Below the pieces are notes generated by a model that searched no databases, was not told the DNA's origin, and was given only the letters and a program-made list of their open reading frames with translations. Positions 17,508-25,566 of a DNA stretch of 64,000 nt are shown piece after piece; position 1 is the stretch's first letter, and every line of letters begins with the position of its first letter. The stretch spans positions 4,836,001-4,900,000 of the forward strand of contig OZ241377.1 in the NCBI GenBank assembly GCA_965200615.1, written 5' to 3'. Made by a program: the position numbers and the translations under genes. This DNA is from Bin5 sp965200615 (lineage in GTDB: Bacteria > Chloroflexota > Anaerolineae > Caldilineales > Caldilineaceae).

Positions 17508-17692
17508 TTAAAGAATTTCAGTCTGAATCTTTCGCAGCGGTTAACCGAATTCCCCATTAGAGCCCCCTTGCGCAGAAACTCGTCCTTTCCTCCCTTTGCC
17601 AATTATTGCGCGATGGCACACAATTCGGGCTACAAGTGGGATGTGTGGGCTTCACATCCTGTTTTCCCACAATAGTGCAAGGAGTCTCCTGA

Positions 17693-18625
17693 ATGCTCAC
17701 AAAAACGTTTGGAAAGCTCGGCTGGTCCGTCTCGGCGGTCGGGCTGGGCGCATGGAATATCGGCAACCAGTGGGGCGATATCGATGACGCAACGGCCTGG
17801 TCAACCGTCCGGGCGGCCTATGACGCCGGCATGACCCTGTTCGACGTAGCCGAGTCCTACGGCATTCCCAACGGCCTCTCAGAAATGCGGGTCGGACAAG
17901 CGCTCAGCGGGATTCGCCACAATGTAGTTCTGGTCAGCAAAATCGGCAACTGGGCTCAGCGCACCGGCGGCGAGATTCCCAAGAACAGCGTCGATTCGAT
18001 CCGGATTTCGGGCCATGCCATCCTGGGGCGACTGCGTACCGATTGGGTGGACGTGATTCTCTGCCACAAGGGCGACCTCGCCGACCCGACGGTCTACCTG
18101 GAAGGGTTTGAGGCCCTGAAAGATGAGGGCTGCCTGCGCGTCTACGGCATTTCGACCAACTCCCTCGACGTGCTCAAACGCTTCAACCGTGAGGAGACTT
18201 GCAGTGTCGTCCAGGTGGACTACTCTCTACTCAACCGCGATGCCGAAAAGGAGTTCCTGCCATACTGCCAAGAGCACGGTATTGCCGTGATGGTACGGGG
18301 TCCTCTGGCCAAAGGCCTGTTGTCGGGCCGCTATACGAAAGGGGCAGTGTTCACAGATACCGTTCGCGCGAGTTGGAACGAAGGCGGCGCCCAACAGGAG
18401 CAGTTCGAGTCCCGCGCTGCGCAGGTCGGCCGACTCAGCGAGATTGTGTCTCCCGGCGAAGAGATGGTACAGGCTGCGATTCGTTATACTTTCAGCCACC
18501 CGGCCGTTTCTATCTCGATTCCCGGCGCCAAATCACCTGAGCAGGCGCGGACAAACGCCGACGCAGGCAGCCGGGCACTGTCAGACGAGGAAGCGGAAAG
18601 TCTGCGGGCAGCAGTCGACGGTTAG
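17693..18625 (+). CDS. Aldo/keto reductase
   Basis: 310-residue (beta/alpha)8 NADPH-dependent reductase. The catalytic tetrad is Asp51, Tyr56 (DVAESYG), Lys83 (LVSKIG) and His125 (LCHKGD). A C-terminal cofactor-binding stretch, SISIPGAKSPEQA, is present. AAGGAG lies nine bases ahead of the ATG. The family reduces carbonyls or oxidises sugars. Next to an enolase-superfamily dehydratase it probably acts on a sugar or sugar acid, which is an inference from context. Confidence 0.92.
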   Translation: MLTKTFGKLGWSVSAVGLGAWNIGNQWGDIDDATAWSTVRAAYDAGMTLFDVAESYGIPNGLSEMRVGQALSGIRHNVVLVSKIGNWAQRTGGEIPKNSVDSIRISGHAILGRLRTDWVDVILCHKGDLADPTVYLEGFEALKDEGCLRVYGISTNSLDVLKRFNREETCSVVQVDYSLLNRDAEKEFLPYCQEHGIAVMVRGPLAKGLLSGRYTKGAVFTDTVRASWNEGGAQQEQFESRAAQVGRLSEIVSPGEEMVQAAIRYTFSHPAVSISIPGAKSPEQARTNADAGSRALSDEEAESLRAAVDG

Positions 18626-18647
18626 CCGTTACTGGATTCCATTACGT

Positions 18648-18713
18648 CTTACCCTCAAGTTCAAAGGGCCATTTGAATTCCGCAGGTTTCGCCAGTTGCG
18701 GTCTGAGGGTGAG
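18648..18713 (+). ncRNA. Compact three-way-junction RNA fold (unassigned)
   Basis: 66 bases can fold into three stacked helices with almost no linkers. P1 pairs CTTACCCTCA (18648-18657) with TGAGGGTGAG (18704-18713), ten pairs including one G-U. P2 pairs AGTTCAAA (18658-18665) with TTTGAATT (18672-18679), loop GGGCCA. P3 pairs CCGCA (18680-18684) with TGCGG (18697-18701) and can add GG:CC inside. It lies 22 bases after the aldo-keto reductase stop and 90 bases before the dehydratase start. No T-tract follows, so it is not a plain terminator. It matches no riboswitch or ribozyme core that I recognise, including hammerhead and purine types. Confidence 0.4.
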
Positions 18714-18802
18714 AAGACTGCTCGATCGCTATTGCGAGGCGGGTAACTCAAATTAGTCTCTGCGTATATCTCGTGGAATGACGGACAAGACAGGCAGAAG
18801 CC

Positions 18803-19966
18803 ATGAAAATCACCGACATTAAGGCCTATCCCGCCTGGGTGGGGCAACGCAACCAGATGATCGTCAAAGTAGAGACCGACGAGGGTCTTCACGGCTGGGG
18901 AGAGGCTGGCCTGTCCGGCCGCGAACTGGCTGTGACCGGCGCGGTCAAGCACTATCGGGAGTTCCTGATCGGCCGGGACCCACTGCGGATGGGCGCCCTC
19001 TGGCAGGAGATGTACCGCAGTCAGTATTTTGAGGGTGGACGCGTGCTGACTGCCGCCATATCCGCTATAGACATTGCTCTATACGACATTGCCGGCAAGG
19101 CGCTCAACGTTCCCGTGTATCAACTGTTGGGCGGAAAACAGCGGGAGTTGGTGTCCTGTTTCGCTTCGACAGGAGGATCAACCAAGGAGGAGCTGATCGA
19201 AAATGTCCAGCTGCTGGTGGATTTGGGCTGGCCCGCCATAAGAGCCGGCCGCAGTCCGGCCAGTGATGAGGGCGAGCCGGACTTCATCTTTGAACCGCGA
19301 GAATCTCTGGGCATCACGGCGCAGTGGTTGACCGCCGTGCGGGAGGCGGTCGGACCCGAACCTGTGATGGGCATCGACTACCACCACCGCTTGAGTGTGG
19401 CGGAGGCAGCGTCATTCTGCCAGCGCATGCCTTCCGGAACGCTGGACTTTCTGGAAGAGCCGATTCGTGACGAGACGCCCGAGGCATACGAGGCGCTCCG
19501 CAGCATGACCGACGTTCCCTTTGCCATCGGCGAGGAGTTTTCGAGCAAGTGGCAGTTCCTGCCCTACATCGAGCGGGGCATTACGCAGTTCGCGCGCATC
19601 GACGTCTGCAATGTGGGGGGGTTGACCGAGGCGCTCAAGGTAGCGGCCATGGCAGAGGCTCACTACATCGACCTGATGCCTCACAATCCACTCGGCCCTA
19701 TATGCAGCGCGGCAACGGTCCATTTGGCGGCAGCCGTCCCCAACTTTGCCTGGCTGGAGGTGAGGGTCTCTCCGACCGAAGAGGGTCATTTCTATGACGC
19801 CGACTGGTTTCCAGAGCAGCCAGAGCTGGACGGCTACTATTACATCGTGCCGGACGGTCCGGGCCTGGGGGTGGAGTTCAACGAAGAACGGGCGCAGAAG
19901 GAAGAGTTCCGATACTGGGAAGCCCCTCATTTGCGGCGGCGCGACGGGTCTTACACGAACTGGTAG
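18803..19966 (+). CDS. Mandelate racemase/muconate lactonizing-type dehydratase
   Basis: 387-residue enolase-superfamily protein. The N-terminal capping domain (MKITDIKAYPAWVG) is followed by the barrel with metal-ligand regions VMGIDYHHR (Asp), FLEEPI (Glu) and AIGEEF (Glu). A late DLMPHNPLGPICSAATVH segment resembles the catalytic-His region of galactonate and related sugar-acid dehydratases. These enzymes abstract an alpha proton from an acid sugar to give a 2-keto-3-deoxy acid. The exact acid is not decidable by eye. It lies downstream of the aldo-keto reductase and the three-way-junction element. Confidence 0.88.
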   Translation: MKITDIKAYPAWVGQRNQMIVKVETDEGLHGWGEAGLSGRELAVTGAVKHYREFLIGRDPLRMGALWQEMYRSQYFEGGRVLTAAISAIDIALYDIAGKALNVPVYQLLGGKQRELVSCFASTGGSTKEELIENVQLLVDLGWPAIRAGRSPASDEGEPDFIFEPRESLGITAQWLTAVREAVGPEPVMGIDYHHRLSVAEAASFCQRMPSGTLDFLEEPIRDETPEAYEALRSMTDVPFAIGEEFSSKWQFLPYIERGITQFARIDVCNVGGLTEALKVAAMAEAHYIDLMPHNPLGPICSAATVHLAAAVPNFAWLEVRVSPTEEGHFYDADWFPEQPELDGYYYIVPDGPGLGVEFNEERAQKEEFRYWEAPHLRRRDGSYTNW

Positions 19967-20055
19967 GGGCGCCGGTTGGTCATTTCGACTGCCACTGTTT
20001 TCGCTATTACAGTGTGGGATCCCCTCTACAAGAGAAAGGCGGAAAGAGTATATCG

Positions 20056-20435
20056 ATGAACGTAAAGCAGGCTGTGCCATTCTTCAAGGTATCAGACATG
20101 GGTGCGTCGATTCGCTTTTATGTGGACGGATTGGGCTGCGAAATCACGCAAAGGTGGGAGCCGGAGGGCCAGCTGCGTTGGTGCTGGCTGACCTTGGGAG
20201 AAGCCGCGCTCATGTTGCAGCAGTTCCCTACTTCGGGGCGCGACTCCTGGTCGCCGTCAGGGAAAGTGGGCGAAGGTGTCACCATCGTCTTCATTTGTGA
20301 AGACGCGTTGCGACTCTACGAAGAGTTCAAGGCGCGTGGCTCACATCACTGACCGACCCCGATGGCTTCCGGTTGGAATTCGAGAGCGATACCGACGTGC
20401 CCGAGGGTACCCGCTTTGGAGAGGAGAGCGAGTAA
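20056..20435 (+). pseudogene. Glyoxalase/bleomycin-resistance (VOC) protein, interrupted
   Basis: The first frame (MNVKQAVPFFKVSDMGASIR to the stop at 20352) is a normal VOC-fold protein through EEFKARG. A second frame, offset relative to the first, resumes at TSLTDPDGFRLEFESDTDVP and ends at 20435. Intact relatives have about a dozen residues between these parts (the PFVGN-like loop), so a short deletion that is not a multiple of three appears to have removed the loop and shifted the frame. The C-terminal half carries the family's Glu metal ligand (RLEFES), so the truncated product should be inactive. An assembly error is possible. The upstream frame starts at 20014, but the ATG at 20056 fits the family. 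Confidence 0.75.
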
Positions 20436-20438
20436 ACT

Positions 20439-20457
20439 GGGAGTCCTGAGGGCTCCC
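20439..20457 (+). other. Strong short hairpin after the VOC gene
   Basis: GGGAGTCC pairs with GGGCTCCC across a TGA loop, eight pairs with one G-U. It lies four bases past the VOC stop. No T-tract follows, so it may stabilise the 3' end of the transcript rather than terminate it. It also separates the catabolic genes from the lysine operon promoter. Confidence 0.4.
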
Positions 20458-20494
20458 GCCGTAAAATAGGGCGCCATAAAACAGTTAGGCGAAT

Positions 20495-20523
20495 TTGACT
20501 TTTTCGTCTTTGTTCAGTACTAT
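20495..20523 (+). promoter_or_regulatory. Predicted promoter of the lysine operon
   Basis: TTGACT (five of six), a 17-base spacer and TACTAT (four of six). Predicted transcription start is near 20530, giving a leader of about 245 bases that contains the lysine-codon leader peptide and attenuator. Confidence 0.55.
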
Positions 20524-20601
20524 TGTGCCTTATTGGATATTGGGCGGAACGAAGAGGTCTGCTGGGGCGTGCGGCCGCACCGGCAGTTGAAATTACAACC
20601 A

Positions 20602-20667
20602 ATGAGAAATTCGGAAATACTGTCCCTGTTGACCTGCATAAAGAGCAAGAAGCGGAATCCAGACTGA
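20602..20667 (+). CDS. Lysine-codon leader peptide of the lysine operon
   Basis: 21-codon ORF starting MRNSEILSLLT and ending CIKSKKRNPD. Three Lys codons (AAG each) at positions 14, 16 and 17 sit just before the stop, and the stop TGA lies in the loop of the first leader hairpin. The frame is also open upstream of the ATG, and no strong ribosome site is visible, so the exact start is uncertain. Position, size, Lys content and the alternative RNA structures that follow fit a ribosome-stalling leader like trpL or hisL. A stalled ribosome on the Lys codons would cover segment 1 at 20660-20664. It is too short for routine gene calling. Confidence 0.65.
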   Translation: MRNSEILSLLTCIKSKKRNPD

Positions 20668-20729
20668 CCTGTCTGTTGTTTGCGCCTGCTCAGACGTTGC
20701 AACCGTAGCGACCGGCCATTCCAGACAGG
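20660..20729 (+). promoter_or_regulatory. Attenuator switch: 1:2 protector and 2:3 antiterminator
   Basis: Segment 1 CAGAC (20660-20664, the last codons of the leader peptide) pairs with GTCTG in segment 2 (20671-20675). Segment 2 CCTGTCTG (20668-20675) pairs perfectly over eight bases with segment 3 CAGACAGG (20722-20729), which is the loop side of the terminator hairpin. The 1:2 plus 3:4 and 2:3 states are mutually exclusive, as in classical amino acid biosynthesis attenuators. A ribosome held on the upstream Lys codons would free segment 2 and favour readthrough. Confidence 0.7.
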
Positions 20730-20744
20730 ATGGACCGGTTTTTT
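20711..20744 (+). terminator. Rho-independent terminator of the lysine leader
   Basis: ACCGGCCATTCC (20711-20722) pairs with GGATGGACCGGT (20728-20739) with two single-base bulges around an AGACA loop, followed by six T (20739-20744). It lies 31 bases ahead of the homocitrate synthase start, so it can only act as an attenuator of that operon. Confidence 0.75.
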
Positions 20745-20774
20745 GTTGCCTATAAGATCGCCGGGAGTACGAGC

Positions 20775-21932
20775 ATGAGTCTTGAAGAGTTTTCGATTAT
20801 CGAATCGACGCTGCGAGAGGGTGAGCAGTTTGCCAATGCTTTCTTCGACAGCGGGCAGAAGGACGAGATCGCCCGCTTGCTGGATGCATTCGGCGTCGAG
20901 TACCTGGAGTTGACCTCGCCAGCCGCCAGTCCGCAGAGTCGCGCTGATTGTACGCGCATCGCCGGCCTGGGGCTGGGTACAAAGCTGCTTACCCATACCC
21001 GTTGTCACCTGGACGATGCCCGTCTGGCCGTGGACACCGGCGTTGACGGCATCGATGTCCTCTTTGGCACCAGCAGTTATCTGCGTGAGTTTTCGCATGG
21101 CAAGTCTATCCGCGAGATCATTGACAGCGCGGTACAGGTAATCGAATTCATCAAGAGCCAGGGACTGGAGGTCCGGTTCAGCAGTGAAGATTCTTTCCGC
21201 AGCGACCTGGTCGATTTGTTGACGGTTTACCGCGAGGTCGATCAGATTGGGGTAAACAGGGTTGGTATAGCCGACACTGTCGGAATCGCCACACCCCTGC
21301 AGGTGCACGACCTTGTTCGGACGTTACGGGGGGTCGTCTCCTGTGATATCGAGTTTCACGGCCACAACGATACCGGCTGCGCAATCGCCAATTCCTACTG
21401 CGCGCTGGCCGCCGGCGCCACTCATGTAGATACCTCGGTGCTCGGCATTGGTGAGCGCAACGGCATCACGCCACTGGGCGGCCTTGTGGCGCGCATGTAC
21501 GCTCTTGACCCGGAGCAGATTCGCAACAAATACAACCTGCCCATGTTGCGCGAGGTGGAAAACTTTGTCGCGGAGATCGTGGGCGTTGATGTGCCCTTTA
21601 ACAACTACATCACCGGCTACACCGCATTCACGCATAAGGCGGGGATTCATGCCAAGGCGATTCTCAACAACCCCGATACCTACGAGATCCTGGATCCGGA
21701 GGACTTCGGCCTGACGCGCTATCTTCACATTGCACACCGCCTTACCGGTTGGAACGCAGTCAAACAGCGTGCTGAACAGCTCCAGCTGGACCTGACCGAT
21801 CCGCAGGTGAAGGAGGTGACCGCGCACATCAAAGAGGAAGCCGACCAGCGTAAACTCAGTTTGGACGACGTGGACGTGTTGCTGCGCGAGTACCACAGCC
21901 AGGCAGTGACGGTAACGAGTTCGCCTGCGTAA
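20775..21932 (+). CDS. Homocitrate synthase
   Basis: About 385 residues. Condenses acetyl-CoA with 2-oxoglutarate, the first step of the alpha-aminoadipate lysine route. The DRE-TIM metallolyase core shows IIESTLREGEQFANAFF (metal-binding Arg/Glu at the start), the H-x-H metal pair in EFHGHNDTGCA and the GIGERNGITPLGG motif. It is shorter than 2-isopropylmalate synthases and lacks their long C-terminal regulatory domain, as expected for the Lys20/NifV type. The lysine neighbourhood decides between that role and NifV. The start is placed at the ATG at 20775, with GGGAG seven bases upstream. The longer frame from 20730 would begin inside the terminator. Confidence 0.92.
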   Translation: MSLEEFSIIESTLREGEQFANAFFDSGQKDEIARLLDAFGVEYLELTSPAASPQSRADCTRIAGLGLGTKLLTHTRCHLDDARLAVDTGVDGIDVLFGTSSYLREFSHGKSIREIIDSAVQVIEFIKSQGLEVRFSSEDSFRSDLVDLLTVYREVDQIGVNRVGIADTVGIATPLQVHDLVRTLRGVVSCDIEFHGHNDTGCAIANSYCALAAGATHVDTSVLGIGERNGITPLGGLVARMYALDPEQIRNKYNLPMLREVENFVAEIVGVDVPFNNYITGYTAFTHKAGIHAKAILNNPDTYEILDPEDFGLTRYLHIAHRLTGWNAVKQRAEQLQLDLTDPQVKEVTAHIKEEADQRKLSLDDVDVLLREYHSQAVTVTSSPA

Positions 21933-21942
21933 GGGGATTGGA

Positions 21943-23310
21943 ATGGACCTACAGTCGCTCTCCCCGGTCTCGGTGGGACAGGCGGGCACGGGCAGTAAAG
22001 ATGCCCAGACATTTGCGCAGAAGGCGCTCGCGCGTGCCGCCAGCTGTGAAAGAGTTGAAGTCGGGGAAGTCGTGGATGTGCGGCCTGACGTCGTACTGAG
22101 CCACGACAACACGGCTGCGATCCGGGAGATCTGGCAGGAGTTCGGGCAGGAGCAGGTAGTCATCCCTGAAAAGATGGCGATCACGCTCGACCATGCCGTG
22201 CCGGCGCCGACGACGCGCCATGCACAGAATCACGCTGAAATTCGCAGATTTGTGCAGGAGCAGGGCATCCGGCACTTCTTCGAAGTGGGAAGAGGGATTT
22301 GCCACCAGGTTCTCAGCGAAGAGGCATTGGCGCTGCCGGGGCAGACAGTCCTGGGAGCGGACAGCCACACGCCGCACTTCGGCTGGCTGGGCGCCTTTGG
22401 CGCGGGCATAGGCCGCAGCGAGGTTGCGGCTCTCTGGGCTACAGGTGAACTGTGGCTGCGGGTTCCTGAGTCGATCAAAATCGTCTTGGAGGGCGACCTG
22501 CCTGAGGGCGTTACAGCCAAGGACTTCGCTTTGCGCATTATCGGTGACTGGGGCGCCGACGGCGGGCTGTACGCCTCGATTGAATTCAGCGGCAGCGGCG
22601 TTGAAGCCATGAGCATCGATTCGCGAATGGCGCTTGCCAATATGATGGCCGAATTCGGGGCTAAGGCGTCATACATTCCACCGGACGGCAAAACGCGGTC
22701 CTGCCTGGAGGCTGCCCTGGAGAGGAGAGCGGCGAGAGGGAAGAACGCGGGGACGGTTGAAGACTATTCCCTAAGCGTTGTAGACTCGCAGCTCTTTCCT
22801 GATGAAGAGGCCGCGTACGCGGCAACATATCGCTACAGCGCCGATAACCTGGAGCCGACAATATCCTGCCCGCACACGGTGGACAATGTCGCGCCGCTCT
22901 CGGCCGTGGCGGGGACGGAGGTGCAGCAGGCGTTCATCGGCACATGCACAAACGGGCGCCTTGAAGATATCGCTGAGGCTGCGGAGATTGTGCAGGGCCG
23001 CCAGGTAGCCGCAGGCACGCGTCTGCTGGTTATTCCCGCTTCCAGCCTGGTGTTGCAGGAGGCCATGCAACGCGGTTACATTCAGGCGCTCGTTGCCGCG
23101 GGCGCGGCAATCGGGACGCCGGGGTGCGGACCCTGCATGGGCAACCACATGGGTGTGCCGGCGACGGGTGAAGTAACCATATCAAGCGCCAACCGCAACT
23201 TTCGCGGACGCATGGGAACGACGGACGCCGAGATCTATTTGGCGAGTCCGGCGGTAGTGGCGGCATCGGCGGTCGCAGGCAGGATTGCCGATCCCAGGGA
23301 CATTGTGTAG
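21943..23310 (+). CDS. Homoaconitase large subunit
   Basis: 455-residue aconitase-superfamily large subunit that, with the next gene, converts homocitrate to homoisocitrate. Ligands of the [4Fe-4S] cluster lie in IGTCTNGRLED and GCGPCMGNHMG. Substrate-pocket regions LDHAVPAP, ADSHTPHFGWLGAFGAG and SSANRNFRGRMG are all present. AAGGGG precedes the ATG ten bases after the homocitrate synthase stop. It is distinct from the leuC at 54723. The first 40 residues are less conserved. The lysine context supports homoaconitase rather than isopropylmalate isomerase. Confidence 0.9.
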   Translation: MDLQSLSPVSVGQAGTGSKDAQTFAQKALARAASCERVEVGEVVDVRPDVVLSHDNTAAIREIWQEFGQEQVVIPEKMAITLDHAVPAPTTRHAQNHAEIRRFVQEQGIRHFFEVGRGICHQVLSEEALALPGQTVLGADSHTPHFGWLGAFGAGIGRSEVAALWATGELWLRVPESIKIVLEGDLPEGVTAKDFALRIIGDWGADGGLYASIEFSGSGVEAMSIDSRMALANMMAEFGAKASYIPPDGKTRSCLEAALERRAARGKNAGTVEDYSLSVVDSQLFPDEEAAYAATYRYSADNLEPTISCPHTVDNVAPLSAVAGTEVQQAFIGTCTNGRLEDIAEAAEIVQGRQVAAGTRLLVIPASSLVLQEAMQRGYIQALVAAGAAIGTPGCGPCMGNHMGVPATGEVTISSANRNFRGRMGTTDAEIYLASPAVVAASAVAGRIADPRDIV

Positions 23311-23391
23311 GTAAAGTTGATGCGGACGGGAGCGGTTCTAGGTGGCGCCGCGACTGTACAGGTGGAGTCGCTCGAAGGCTGGAGGAAAGCA

Positions 23392-23895
23392 GTGATTCGA
23401 GGCCGGGCCTGGAAGTACGGAGACAACGTCAATACCGACGTGCTGTTTCCGGGCAAATATACCTATACGGCCAAGGGGCGGGACGAGATCGCCAGCTACG
23501 CGCTGGAAGACCTGGATCCCACATTCGCATCCAACGTGTGCGCCGGCGACGTCATCATCGGCGGCCGCAACTTCGGCTGCGGGTCCAGCCGTGAGCAGGC
23601 CGCCACGTGTCTGGTCTACAACGGGGTGGGCGCGGTGATCGCGCAGAGCTTTGCGCGGATCTTCTACCGCAATGCCATCAACAACGGCCTGCTCGCAATC
23701 GTCTGCCCTGAGGCTGCGCAGGCGATCCAAAGGCAGGAATACGTTTCCGTCGACCTGGAACAGCGGACGATCGAGTGCGCCTCCGGTCGCTTCGAATTCC
23801 CGCCACTGAGCGCGACCGTGCAGGAGATTCTGGAGGCTGGCGGTCTGGTCGAACAGGTCAAGCGGCGCCTTGCGTCATCCCGTACGGCTTCTTGA
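23392..23895 (+). CDS. Homoaconitase small subunit
   Basis: 167-residue swivel-domain partner of the large subunit. It shows RGRAWKYGDNVNTDVLFPGKY at the start and IIGGRNFGCGSSREQA, the substrate-recognition loop, at about residue 60. The open frame begins at 23317, but a GTG at 23392 has GGAGG seven bases ahead and gives the length and N-terminus normal for the family, so I place the start there. In this reading 81 bases separate it from the large subunit. Confidence 0.88.
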   Translation: MIRGRAWKYGDNVNTDVLFPGKYTYTAKGRDEIASYALEDLDPTFASNVCAGDVIIGGRNFGCGSSREQAATCLVYNGVGAVIAQSFARIFYRNAINNGLLAIVCPEAAQAIQRQEYVSVDLEQRTIECASGRFEFPPLSATVQEILEAGGLVEQVKRRLASSRTAS

Positions 23896-23940
23896 GGAGC
23901 GGAAAGAGCAATTGAACGTTCCGGAAGCGTATCGTTGCCA

Positions 23941-24402
23941 ATGCAGGTACCAAAGCTAGCGAGGTTTCTGCATTCTTTTCAGCGGCTGCACTGGCGTTTC
24001 GCCAGACCAACGACAGTTGGCGTCCGGCTGCTGGGGGTCAGGGAAGGGGAGATACTTCTCGTCAGGCACACTTATCTCGACGGCTGGTATCTGCCTGGCG
24101 GCGGCGTACAGGCAGGAGAAACCTTGCGAGATGCCGTCAAGCGGGAGGCCGCCGAGGAAGCAGGCGTCGGACTTCAGGACCTGCGACTGTTCGGCGTATA
24201 CAGCAGCTTTTTTGAAGGAAAGAACGACCACATCGTCGTCTTTCTCAGTGAGGACTTTACCTGGAGACGAGTAGATAGCCAGGAAATCGAGAGCGTCCAA
24301 TGTTTCGCGCTCAACGAGTTGCCGGAGGGGACATCTCCCGGCACGCGCAGGCGAATCGCCGAGTATACAGCCGGTGAAAGAGTCGTCGCGACTTCCTGGT
24401 AG
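23941..24402 (+). CDS. NUDIX hydrolase
   Basis: About 153 residues with a complete NUDIX box, GGGVQAGETLRDAVKREAAEEAGV, which binds the metal and cleaves a nucleoside diphosphate linked to another group. The N-terminal 20 residues are basic and aromatic (FLHSFQRLHWRFARP). It sits between the homoaconitase small subunit and lysW in the same direction, although no step of the lysine route needs a NUDIX enzyme. It may be a passenger or a housekeeping activity. A TTG at 23935 is an alternative start. Confidence 0.85.
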   Translation: MQVPKLARFLHSFQRLHWRFARPTTVGVRLLGVREGEILLVRHTYLDGWYLPGGGVQAGETLRDAVKREAAEEAGVGLQDLRLFGVYSSFFEGKNDHIVVFLSEDFTWRRVDSQEIESVQCFALNELPEGTSPGTRRRIAEYTAGERVVATSW

Positions 24403-24463
24403 GCATTCATAGGTCGGAACTCATTTCAGCCAGAGGAATTTACAACAGATCAGGAGAAGTAGC

Positions 24464-24649
24464 ATGGCAGTTCAAACCGTTACCGCTGTGGCCGAATGTC
24501 CGGAGTGCTTTGGCGAGGTCGAACTTAACGACGTGATGGAGAACGAAATCGTCCAGTGCGGCGAGTGCGGCGTGGACCTGGAGGTCATCGGGCTTGACCC
24601 CGTAGCGCTGGATATGGCGCCGGAAGAGGACGAGGACTGGGGGGAATAG
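24464..24649 (+). CDS. lysW: LysW amino-group carrier protein
   Basis: 61-residue acidic protein that carries alpha-aminoadipate on its C-terminal glutamate through the lysine steps. It shows a zinc-ribbon-like Cys set (Cys12, Cys15, Cys32, Cys35), a strongly acidic body and the invariant C-terminal EDWGE. The last Glu is the attachment point for the amino acid. GGAG lies ahead of the ATG. It is followed five bases later by lysX, as in Thermus and other users of this pathway. Confidence 0.95.
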   Translation: MAVQTVTAVAECPECFGEVELNDVMENEIVQCGECGVDLEVIGLDPVALDMAPEEDEDWGE

Positions 24650-24654
24650 GACTG

Positions 24655-25533
24655 ATGCGAGTTGGCATCCTCTACAGCCGCGTGCGCGCGGAGGAGAAAC
24701 TGCTGTTCGAAGAGTTCAGGCTGCGAGGCGCCGAGTTCGACCTGCTCGACGATCGCAAACTGATCTTTGACATCTCTGGCGGCGTGGATTCGACACGCTA
24801 CGAGGATTACGATGTAATCGTCGAACGCTGTATTCATCACGGGCGTGCGCTGGTCAGCCTGCGTATTCTCAATGATCGCGAAATTCCGACAGTTAATTCA
24901 GTTCAGGTGGCCGACGTCTGCGGCGACAAGCTGCAGACGACGAGCGCGCTGACTGCGGCCGGCATTCCTTCGCCGCGCACAAAAGTTGCCTTTACTGCCG
25001 AAAGCGCGCTGGAGGCAATGGAAGAGTTGGGATATCCAGTGGTGATGAAGCCGTCGATTGGATCGTGGGGACGGTTGTTGAGCAAGATAAACGATCGCGA
25101 GGCGGCGGAGACGGTCCTGGAGCACAAGGAGGTGCTGGGGACCTACCATCACAGCATCTTCTACATACAGGAGTACATCGAGAAGCCGGGGCGGGATATC
25201 CGCGCGTTCACGGTGGGCAGCGAGACGATCTGCGCCATCTACAGGGATTCTCCGCACTGGATTACCAACACTGCTCGCGGCGGTCTTGCTTCTGTCTGCC
25301 CCGTAACGCCGGAACTGAACGACATCTGCGTAAGGGCAGCCAAAGCCGTTGGCGGCGGTTGTGTCGCCCTCGACGTGCTTGAGGATCCGGATCGAGGGCT
25401 GCTTGTTAACGAAGTCAACTACACAATGGAGTTTCGCAACAGTGTGCAGCCGACCGGCGTAAATATCCCTGGCCGTATTGCCGATTTCGTCCTGCAAGTG
25501 GGGCGAGAAGGCTGGGCAGCGGCCAATAGTTGA
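24655..25533 (+). CDS. lysX: Alpha-aminoadipate-LysW ligase (ATP-grasp)
   Basis: 292-residue ATP-grasp enzyme that joins the alpha-amino group of aminoadipate to the C-terminal Glu of LysW. It shows GYPVVMKPSIGSWGRLL (ATP-binding Lys and Gly-rich loop), YIQEYIEKPGRDIRAFTVG and the metal-ligand region LLVNEVNYTMEFRN. The tail motif NEVNYTMEFRNSVQ is diagnostic for LysX-type ligases. It is adjacent to lysW and lysY, in the usual order. Confidence 0.93.
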   Translation: MRVGILYSRVRAEEKLLFEEFRLRGAEFDLLDDRKLIFDISGGVDSTRYEDYDVIVERCIHHGRALVSLRILNDREIPTVNSVQVADVCGDKLQTTSALTAAGIPSPRTKVAFTAESALEAMEELGYPVVMKPSIGSWGRLLSKINDREAAETVLEHKEVLGTYHHSIFYIQEYIEKPGRDIRAFTVGSETICAIYRDSPHWITNTARGGLASVCPVTPELNDICVRAAKAVGGGCVALDVLEDPDRGLLVNEVNYTMEFRNSVQPTGVNIPGRIADFVLQVGREGWAAANS

Positions 25534-25566
25534 CGCGGAAAGCGGGCAACGTTTCACCTGCAGAAA

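Noticed and set aside
20440..20600. Possible lysine riboswitch (a GAAGAGGTCTGC-like stretch near 20551)
   Set aside because: Only a short resemblance to the L-box AGAGGUGCG element, without the rest of the conserved core. The leader-peptide attenuator explains the region.
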